10,359 nucleotides of DNA from the NCBI GenBank assembly GCA_035509415.1, contig DATJLQ010000199.1:1-10359 (forward strand), written 5' to 3'. The translations under genes and the position numbers were made by a program. Positions 6,277-10,359 of the stretch are shown in pieces. Within the stretch, counting starts at the first letter, position 1, and each line of letters begins with the position of its first letter. Below the pieces are notes generated by a model. That model saw only the letters and a list, made by a program, of their open reading frames with translations, did no database searches and was not told the origin of the DNA. Origin of the DNA: DATJLQ01 sp035509415 (lineage in GTDB: Bacteria > Pseudomonadota > Alphaproteobacteria > JACZXZ01).

Positions 6277-7161
6277 TCAGGGCTTCACGGCGATGCAGCC
6301 GACATGGGCGGCCTTGAGCCGGTCGCACAAGGCGCCGGCCACGTCCTTGTCCGGCAACGGGCCCGCCTGCATGCGGTAGAACACGCCGCGGTTCGGCCCC
6401 AGATCGATACGCTCGACCGCGAGCGTCAAGGCGCCCAGGAGATCGGGATGCGCCTTCCGGAGACGGGCCCAATTATTCTGCGCGTCGCCGTTGGAGCGGA
6501 AGGCACCCAGCTGCACGCGCCAGGCATTCGCCAACGAGACCGGCGCCGCTTTCGCGCTCGAGGTAGCGCTCGCGACCTTAGGGGCCGTCGTTTGCGCGCT
6601 CGCGGCCGACGCGGGCGGCGTCGCGGGTGCGGCGCTGACGGGCTTATCCGCGGTCGGTGCCGGCACCGGCGCCATGGGCACGTAGCCGGGCACGCCGGCC
6701 GGGCGCGCGACCGTCGCTCCCGACGGCGCCGGCACGATCGGCTTCACGGGCTCGCTTGCGGACGACGCGGCGGGTGCCGCGGACGCGACCTCGGGCGTCG
6801 GACGCGCCATCGGCTGCTCCGGCGGCGGCAGAAGCTTCTCGGCCTCGGGCTTGTTCGCGATGCCGTTGGGCGTCACTTCGCGATAGATGAGCTTGTCCTG
6901 GTTCGGGATATCCATCCCACCCGGATTCTCGGGCTTGACCTTGTAGGGCGTCTGGTCCGCGCGGATGAGCGGCGCCACGCTCTCCGAGCCCCGGCGCACG
7001 CCCTCATGGTAGGCATAATAAGTGACGCAAGCGAACGCGATCAGCACCACCGCCCCCGCCGCCATGCCGACATAGCGCCGGCGGCGCGGCCGCGATTCCT
7101 CGCGCTCGTAGATCGCGCGCAACGGATCGCGCGGTCCCAAGGTGCCCAATTCGCTTGTCAT
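6277..7161 (-). CDS. SPOR-domain inner-membrane protein
   Basis: This is a probable bitopic inner-membrane protein of 294 residues whose C-terminal SPOR domain would bind denuded septal peptidoglycan glycans. In order: a basic cytoplasmic segment (1-29, ending RPRRRR), one membrane helix (about 30-51, YVGMAAGAVVLIAFACVTYYA), a periplasmic stretch with PYKVKPENPGG (72-82), a long Pro/Ala/Ser-rich linker (about 110-210), and the SPOR fold (about 213-293) starting WRVQLGAFRSNGDAQNNW and including RVFYRM-like GVFYRMQAGPL (259-269). The ATG at 7159-7161 is chosen because GGAGGA lies 8 nt upstream and the protein then begins MTSELG. The open frame continues 37 codons further up, but that part is not family-like. 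In related bacteria this gene usually follows argS; here it follows dgt across 198 nt. It may act in cell division, but no specific function is known. Confidence 0.88.
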   Translation of the reverse strand: MTSELGTLGPRDPLRAIYEREESRPRRRRYVGMAAGAVVLIAFACVTYYAYHEGVRRGSESVAPLIRADQTPYKVKPENPGGMDIPNQDKLIYREVTPNGIANKPEAEKLLPPPEQPMARPTPEVASAAPAASSASEPVKPIVPAPSGATVARPAGVPGYVPMAPVPAPTADKPVSAAPATPPASAASAQTTAPKVASATSSAKAAPVSLANAWRVQLGAFRSNGDAQNNWARLRKAHPDLLGALTLAVERIDLGPNRGVFYRMQAGPLPDKDVAGALCDRLKAAHVGCIAVKP

Positions 7162-7169
7162 CGACGGCG

Positions 7170-7175
7170 TCCTCC
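7170..7175 (-). promoter_or_regulatory. Shine-Dalgarno that decides the SPOR gene start
   Basis: GGAGGA on the minus strand lies 8 nt before the ATG at 7159-7161. This rules against starts further upstream in the same frame, which have no such site and would place this motif inside the coding region. Confidence 0.7.
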
Positions 7176-7176
7176 A

Positions 7177-7194
7177 CGAGTCGAGCGCGACTCG
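7177..7194 (-). other. Perfect 7-bp hairpin directly upstream of the SPOR ribosome site
   Basis: CGAGTCG (7177-7183) and CGACTCG (7188-7194) are perfect complements around a 4-nt loop. The stem ends one nucleotide before GGAGGA of the SPOR gene on the minus strand. It may shape the 5' leader or mark a protein-binding site. The 7162-7360 gap around it holds no gene I can support. A weak promoter-like pair, TTGCGA-17 nt-TATGCA (7220-7248, minus strand), lies just upstream. Confidence 0.3.
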
Positions 7195-7338
7195 GCTCAC
7201 ATGAATCGATCGGCACCTATGCATAAGCTCGCACGCGCGCGCTCGCAAGTGCGGCGCCCGAGTCGCGGCCAACCGAATGCGAAATATTTTCGAGACGGCG
7301 CTTCGGGATGCGCGCCCCGACGCTCGAAGGATGTGTTT

Positions 7339-7363
7339 TGAGACGAGCGCTTGCGCGCTCTCA
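7339..7363 (-). other. Stem-loop with GCAA tetraloop overlapping the dgt stop codon
   Basis: On the minus strand TGAGA-GCGC, a GCAA loop, GCGC, a TCG bulge and TCTCA form a long stem whose first three bases are the dgt stop codon TGA. GCAA is a stable GNRA tetraloop. What follows is CAAAACAC rather than a U-tract, so it is not a standard intrinsic terminator. It may protect the dgt mRNA 3' end or attenuate readthrough into the SPOR gene. Confidence 0.35.
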
Positions 7364-8536
7364 GTTGCGCGCGTGGAGATCGAACAGCCGCCGATGCTCG
7401 TCGAGCGCGTAGCGGTCGGTCATGCCGGCGATGTAATCGGTCGCGACGCGCGCGGTCTCGGCCGTGTTCTTGCGCGCGGCAAGCGCACGCCACTCGGTCG
7501 GCAGGCACTCTGGCTCCGAGACGAAGAGCTGGAACATCTCCGCGACCACGCGGCGCGCCTTGCTGGTCATGCGGTTGACGCGGTAATGGCGGTACATGCG
7601 CTGCATCAGGAACGCGCGCAGCGCGCGGTGATGCGCCTCCATGTCGGCGCCGAACGCGACCAACGCGCCGCCGGCCTTGCGGACCTCGTCCGGGCTCCGC
7701 GGTTTTGCCGCGGCGAGGCGCCGGCGCGTCTCGGCCAGGAGATCGTTCACCATGCCGTCGATCAGGCGCCGGATCGATTCATTGATCAGGCGCGCGCGCT
7801 CGAGCCCGGGATAGCGCCGCTCGACCTCGCGGAACGTGTCGCCCACGAGCGGCAACGCGTGGAGATCGGCGATCTCGAACAGGCCCGCGCGCAGACCGTC
7901 GTCGATGTCGTGGTTGTTGTAGGCGATGTCGTCGGCGAGGGCCGCGACTTGCGCCTCGGCGGACGCCCAGGTCGCGAGCATGAGATCGTGGCGCCCATTG
8001 TATTCCGCGATCGCCTCGGGGAGCGGCTTGTTGTGTCCGGCCCCCGCGAGCGGCCCGTTATGCTTCACCACGCCCTCGAGCGTCTCCCAGGTGAGATTGA
8101 GCCCGTCGAACTCGGCATAGCGCTGCTCGAGCTTGGTGAGGATGCGGAGCGTCTGCGCATTATGGTCGAAGCCGCCCCAATCGCGCATCGCGTCCTTGAG
8201 CGCGTCCTCCCCCGCATGGCCGAAGGGCGGATGGCCGAGATCGTGGGCGAGGGCCACCGCCTCGGCGAGATCCTCGTTGAGGTCGAGGGCGCGCGCGACC
8301 GAGCGCGCGATCTGCGCCACCTCGAGACTGTGGGTCAGGCGCGTGCGGTAATAATCGCCCTCGTGATTGACGAAGACCTGGGTCTTGTATTCGAGGCGCC
8401 GGAACGCGGCCGCGTGCACGATGCGGTCGCGGTCGCGCTGGTAGACCGTGCGGGTCGAGCTTTCCGGCTCCTTGACCAGCCGGCCCCGGGTCTTGGCCGC
8501 GTCCGACGCGTAGGGGGCGAGCGACATTTCACTCAT
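7361..8536 (-). CDS. dgt: dGTP triphosphohydrolase-like protein (HD superfamily)
   Basis: This HD-domain metal-dependent enzyme splits dNTPs into deoxynucleosides and triphosphate, controlling dNTP pools and fidelity. The protein is 391 residues, the usual length for the bacterial Dgt-like group. Conserved blocks: RTVYQRDRDRIVHAAAFRRLEYKTQVF (29-55), TRLTHSLEVAQIAR (65-78, metal ligand His69), LAHDLGHPPFGHAGE (96-110, the HD pair His98-Asp99), and ADDIAYNNHDIDDGL (201-215, third metal Asp). A C-terminal helical region follows, containing YRHYRVNRMTSKA. The ATG at 8534-8536 is chosen; an AGGG motif lies 8 nt before it. The frame is open 32 codons further upstream, but that stretch is Arg/Pro-rich, not family-like, and would almost reach the erpA promoter. 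A second ATG three codons in is also possible. It is first in the minus-strand series and divergent from erpA. Confidence 0.94.
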   Translation of the reverse strand: MSEMSLAPYASDAAKTRGRLVKEPESSTRTVYQRDRDRIVHAAAFRRLEYKTQVFVNHEGDYYRTRLTHSLEVAQIARSVARALDLNEDLAEAVALAHDLGHPPFGHAGEDALKDAMRDWGGFDHNAQTLRILTKLEQRYAEFDGLNLTWETLEGVVKHNGPLAGAGHNKPLPEAIAEYNGRHDLMLATWASAEAQVAALADDIAYNNHDIDDGLRAGLFEIADLHALPLVGDTFREVERRYPGLERARLINESIRRLIDGMVNDLLAETRRRLAAAKPRSPDEVRKAGGALVAFGADMEAHHRALRAFLMQRMYRHYRVNRMTSKARRVVAEMFQLFVSEPECLPTEWRALAARKNTAETARVATDYIAGMTDRYALDEHRRLFDLHARN

Positions 8537-8625
8537 GGCCGACACCCTATCGGCCGCGGCACGGCCATGCAATCCGGGCGGCTCCGTCCGGGGATGCACC
8601 CTGCCCTTCCCGCGCCCGCGCCGAT

Positions 8626-8654
8626 TTGACAAGATAGATCGCGCGCCTAACTAA
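8626..8654 (+). promoter_or_regulatory. Candidate promoter for erpA-xth
   Basis: A perfect TTGACA -35 lies at 8626-8631. The -10 region is weak: AACTAA at 8649-8654 is 17 nt away, or TAACTA at 16 nt. Alphaproteobacterial promoters often keep the TTGAC box with a poor -10. A start near 8661 would place the ATG at 8655 outside the transcript and leave about 70 nt of leader before the erpA ATG at 8730. The same 193-nt intergenic space (8537-8729) must also hold the dgt promoter, which I could not identify. Confidence 0.42.
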
Positions 8655-8729
8655 ATGGAGCGCGGGCGGCGGCTCTCCGGGCCGGCCGCCTTGCCGGAAA
8701 TAGCTGCTGGGCCGGGAATTGGTGGTCCG

Positions 8730-9098
8730 ATGGACGGTGCCGTCGCACAAGGCAAGGTCGAGGCGGGCGAGCCGCGCGTGACACTGAGCGCCGCGGCGGC
8801 GAAGCGCATCCTCGACCTGATCGCGGCCGAGGGCAATCCGTCCCTCGGCATGCGCGTGAGCGTCTCGGGCGGCGGCTGCGCCGGCTTCCAGTACGGCTTC
8901 ACCTTCGACGACGCGCTCAACGGCGACGACCGGGTATTCGAGCGCGACGGTGCCCGCCTCCTGGTGGACGAGACCTCGCTCGAGCTCCTCAAGGGCTCGG
9001 AGGTCGATTTCGTCGAGGATTTGCTCGGCTCCTATTTCAAGATCCACAATCCCAACGCGACCTCCTCCTGCGGCTGCGGTACCTCGTTCTCGGTCTGA
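8730..9098 (+). CDS. erpA: A-type iron-sulfur cluster insertion protein ErpA
   Basis: This A-type carrier (HesB/IscA family) receives Fe-S clusters and delivers them to target enzymes, notably the isoprenoid and respiratory ones. The protein is 122 residues. The three cluster-binding cysteines are Cys50 in SGGGCAGFQYGF (46-57), and Cys114 and Cys116 in NATSSCGCGTSFSV (109-122). GFQYGFTFDD and the ending SSCGCGTSFSV are the ErpA-type versions, rather than IscA or SufA. The ATG at 8730-8732 gives the standard length. The frame is open from ATG 8655, but those 25 extra residues are Gly/Pro-rich and overlap the probable promoter. The ribosome site is weak (GGTGG, 4 nt before the ATG). It is divergent from dgt and 4 nt upstream of xth, with which it forms an operon. 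Confidence 0.94.
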   Translation: MDGAVAQGKVEAGEPRVTLSAAAAKRILDLIAAEGNPSLGMRVSVSGGGCAGFQYGFTFDDALNGDDRVFERDGARLLVDETSLELLKGSEVDFVEDLLGSYFKIHNPNATSSCGCGTSFSV

Positions 9099-9102
9099 CG
9101 CG

Positions 9103-9876
9103 ATGGTGAAGCTCGCGACCTGGAACGTGAACTCGGTCAAGGCGCGCCTGCCGCTCCTTCTGCGCTGGCTCAAGGAGGCCGAGCCCGACATCGTCCTGCT
9201 CCAGGAAATCAAAGTCGTGAGCGACGGTTTCCCGGAGCTCGAGATCGGCGAGCTCGGCTACAATGTCGCGGTCAACGGCCAGAAGACCTACAACGGCGTC
9301 GCGATCCTGGCGAAGCGGCCCATCGAGGTCGAGCGGCGCGAGCTTCCGGGCGACAAGGCGGATTCGCAGGCGCGTTATCTCGAAGCGCTCGTCGACGGGC
9401 TACGCGTCGCCTCGATCTATCTGCCGAACGGCAATCCGGTCGAGAGCGAGAAATATCCCTACAAGCTCGCCTGGATGCGCCGCCTCGAACAACATGCGCG
9501 CGCGTTGCTCGCGCTCGAGGAGCCGTTCGTCCTCGGCGGCGACTACAACATCATACCCGAGGAAGCCGACGTCTACGATCCCGCCGCGTGGAAGGACGAC
9601 GCGTTGTTCCGCCTCGAAAGCCGGCGCGCCTTCCGCGCCATCGTCCATCTCGGACTCACCGACGCGTTCCGCACGCTCCATCGCGAGCCGCACCGCTACA
9701 CCTATTGGGATTACCAAAGCGGGCGCTGGTCGCGCGACGAGGGCTTGCGCATCGACCATCTGCTGCTCTCGCCCCAAGCGGCCGATCGTCTCGCCGCATG
9801 CGACATCGATCGAACCCCACGCAAATGGGAGCGCGCATCGGACCATACGCCGGTCTGGTGCGAGCTTGCGTCGTAG
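9103..9876 (+). CDS. xth: Exodeoxyribonuclease III / AP endonuclease
   Basis: This Mg-dependent enzyme of base excision repair cuts at abasic sites and degrades 3' ends of duplex DNA. The protein is 257 residues, close to the E. coli enzyme at 268. The ExoIII-family catalytic set is present: WNVNS (7-11, Asn8), LLQEIKV (32-38, metal ligand Glu35), IYLPNGNP (105-112, Tyr106), GGDYNIIP (145-152, Asp147 and Asn149), LRIDHLLLS (215-223, Asp218) and SDHTPVW (246-252, Asp247-His248). YNGVAILAK (63-71) is also typical. The ATG at 9103-9105 starts the protein right at the conserved MVKLATWNVNS. The longer open frame from 8950 only overlaps erpA. There is no clear ribosome site; the 4-nt gap from the erpA stop suggests translational coupling. 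An AT-rich terminator-like hairpin follows 57 nt after the stop. Confidence 0.95.
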   Translation: MVKLATWNVNSVKARLPLLLRWLKEAEPDIVLLQEIKVVSDGFPELEIGELGYNVAVNGQKTYNGVAILAKRPIEVERRELPGDKADSQARYLEALVDGLRVASIYLPNGNPVESEKYPYKLAWMRRLEQHARALLALEEPFVLGGDYNIIPEEADVYDPAAWKDDALFRLESRRAFRAIVHLGLTDAFRTLHREPHRYTYWDYQSGRWSRDEGLRIDHLLLSPQAADRLAACDIDRTPRKWERASDHTPVWCELAS

Positions 9877-9933
9877 CGGCGGCGCGCGCGCGAACGCACC
9901 TTTCTGACCAAATGTCCACGCTCGCCATGCACT

Positions 9934-9975
9934 TGATCAAGGATGCGCTTGATCATTGATTTGTATATTTTTTTT
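9934..9975 (+). terminator. Probable xth terminator (or operator): 8-bp inverted repeat plus T-run
   Basis: TGATCAAG (9934-9941) and CTTGATCA (9948-9955) are perfect complements around the loop GATGCG. They are followed by TTGATTTGTATATTTTTTTT, ending at 9975. The U-rich tail fits intrinsic termination of erpA-xth, but the stem is only half GC, so it may be weak. The same repeat also reads as CTTGATCA twice, 16 bp apart, and lies about 55-75 bp upstream of the inferred transporter transcript start, so a regulator site is an alternative. Confidence 0.5.
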
Positions 9976-10002
9976 GCCCGCAAAGGGCTTGGAATATAGA
10001 AT
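9974..10002 (+). promoter_or_regulatory. Candidate sigma70-type promoter for the MFS transporter
   Basis: TTGCCC (9974-9979, 4 of 6 to TTGACA) and TAGAAT (9997-10002, 5 of 6 to TATAAT) are separated by exactly 17 nt in the most AT-rich part of the window. Transcription would begin near 10009, leaving about 210 nt of leader before the transporter ATG. The spacer contains the inverted repeat GCCC-GCAAA-GGGC (9976-9988). Confidence 0.5.
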
Positions 10003-10027
10003 ACCAAAGCAATGATTCGAACGAATG

Positions 10028-10194
10028 CCGCCGGTCAACGGCGGATTGGACGGGAGGTCCGATGGGACCGAGGAAACGCCGGGGCCGCGCTCTTGCCGCG
10101 CAACCCGCGCCTGCCTCGTCACATGAACGCTCCGGCGCCGTGCCGATGCCGCTCCGCGGCGCCGAGCTCACGGTTCCGATTGCCGGCACGGCAA
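10028..10194 (+). other. Structured leader upstream of the transporter gene
   Basis: The stretch from 9877 to 10220 has no recognisable gene. Its right half holds several perfect inverted repeats: CCGCCG-GTCAA-CGGCGG (10028-10044); GGTCC-GATG-GGACC (10056-10069), which puts a ribosome-site-like GGAGG partly in the stem and an ATG in the loop; two copies of the palindrome CGGCGCCG (10133-10140 and 10157-10164), able to pair with each other; and TTGCCG-GCA-CGGCAA (10180-10194), 11 nt before the transporter ribosome site. I do not recognise a known riboswitch class. GC-rich DNA forms such stems readily, so regulation is only a possibility. Confidence 0.3.
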
Positions 10195-10217
10195 CGACGC
10201 TCTTAGGGAGGACGTGA
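10062..10217 (+). CDS. Possible 51-residue small ORF upstream of the transporter
   Basis: The ATG at 10062-10064 opens a 51-codon frame ending in TGA at 10215-10217, just 3 nt before the transporter ATG. GGGAGG precedes it with a short 4-nt spacing. The product would start MGPRKRRGRALAAQP, basic then Pro/Ala-rich, and end with a mildly hydrophobic stretch LTVPIAGTATTLLG. It has no membrane helix and resembles nothing I know. About a quarter of its codons end in A or T, including AGG twice and TTA, unlike the neighbouring genes. The location suits a leader peptide or a coupled small protein, but non-coding leader RNA is at least as likely. Confidence 0.25.
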   Translation: MGPRKRRGRALAAQPAPASSHERSGAVPMPLRGAELTVPIAGTATTLLGRT

Positions 10218-10220
10218 AAC

Positions 10221-10359
10221 ATGGCCGACGTAAAGCATCAGACGGACAAGGAGATCCTGGGCTACAGCCGATGGGTGGTGTTCATCGCCGCCTTTCTGTC
10301 GATGGGGGTGATCAGCCCGTACGAGTATGCGTGGAGCTCGATGTCGGGTCACATCGGCG
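10221..10359 (+). CDS. Major facilitator transporter, OFA (oxalate/formate antiporter)-like, N-terminal fragment
   Basis: Only the first 46 codons are in the window; the rest lies beyond the right edge. The fragment starts MADVKHQTDKEILGYSRW, followed by a membrane helix (about 17-38, WVVFIAAFLSMGVISPYEYAW) and SSMSGHIG. The helix ending in SPYEYAW is typical of helix 1 in oxalate/formate antiporter family MFS proteins, which usually have twelve helices and about 400-550 residues. The ATG at 10221 is strongly supported by GGGAGGA (10206-10212) 8 nt upstream. The substrate (oxalate, formate or another carboxylate) cannot be told from this piece. It is on the same strand as xth but separated by a terminator-like hairpin and its own promoter, so it is probably an independent unit. 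The MFS call is good; the OFA assignment is moderate. Confidence 0.72.
   Translation, partial: MADVKHQTDKEILGYSRWVVFIAAFLSMGVISPYEYAWSSMSGHIG

Noticed and set aside
7277..8629. 450-codon plus-strand open frame opposite dgt
   Set aside because: It is a shadow of dgt, whose HD motifs are unmistakable on the minus strand.
8537..8632. Upstream extension of dgt by 32 codons
   Set aside because: The extra residues are Arg/Gly/Pro-rich and absent from the family. The ATG at 8534-8536 has a plausible ribosome site.
8655..8729. Upstream extension of erpA from ATG 8655
   Set aside because: This would lie at or upstream of the transcript start from the TTGACA promoter, and it exceeds the normal A-type carrier length.
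9932..9970. Possible FNR/FixK box (TTGAT-N4-ATCAA) in the AT-rich patch
   Set aside because: The two TTGAT half-sites have no ATCAA at the required 4-nt spacing in either copy, so the pattern does not fit. The stem-loop explanation is better.
9976..9988. GCCC-GCAAA-GGGC hairpin as a plus-strand terminator
   Set aside because: The T-run precedes the hairpin on the plus strand and reads as A residues after it on the minus strand, so it cannot act as an intrinsic terminator in either direction.
10012..10206. 64-codon plus-strand frame in the transporter leader
   Set aside because: It has no ribosome binding site and its start is almost at the inferred transcript start. The Arg-rich product has no known resemblance, and it overlaps the better placed 51-codon frame.
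1..10359. CRISPR arrays, insertion sequences, tRNA or rRNA genes
   Set aside because: I saw no regularly spaced repeats, transposase-like frames, terminal repeats or tRNA/rRNA-like segments on reading both strands.

Overview
The window looks like a chromosomal housekeeping region of a GC-rich alphaproteobacterium. The gene order dgt / SPOR / nagZ / M50 protease / scpA / scpB / tatA-tatB-tatC / serS, with a divergent erpA-xth pair, is the arrangement I associate with Rhodospirillales-type Alphaproteobacteria. Codons mostly end in G or C. I cannot name the genus from the sequence alone.

Layout: almost everything from 1 to 8536 is on the minus strand, so transcription runs right to left. dgt (dNTP triphosphohydrolase) comes first, then a 198-nt gene-free stretch. 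A compact run follows: a SPOR-domain membrane protein, nagZ (peptidoglycan recycling), a membrane M50 metalloprotease, scpA and scpB (condensin accessory subunits). A GC-rich hairpin with a U-tract follows scpB and probably ends that transcript. tatA, tatB and tatC (twin-arginine protein export) come next. serS (seryl-tRNA synthetase) follows, with a plausible promoter of its own, and runs off the left edge. On the plus strand, erpA (iron-sulfur insertion) and xth (exonuclease III) form a tight pair divergent from dgt.

After xth the base composition changes. An AT-rich patch at about 9930-10010 carries an 8-bp inverted repeat with a T-run (probable xth terminator) and overlaps a good sigma70-like promoter. 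Downstream is an approximately 210-nt leader with several hairpins and a 51-codon small ORF. The leader ends at an ideal ribosome binding site for a major-facilitator transporter that resembles the oxalate/formate antiporter (OFA) family and is cut by the right edge.

How the genes fit together: the SPOR protein and NagZ both deal with peptidoglycan (septal glycan binding and muropeptide recycling). ScpAB works with SMC in chromosome segregation. TatABC exports folded proteins. SerS, Dgt, ErpA and Xth serve translation, nucleotide pools, Fe-S enzymes and DNA repair. I found no clear novel system. Most worth checking are the absence of argS where this cluster usually carries it, two tiny ORFs that bridge the M50-scpA-scpB junctions, and the structured leader before the transporter. 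Several true starts (tatA, tatB, SPOR, dgt, erpA, xth) differ from the longest open frame, and reasons are given in each entry.
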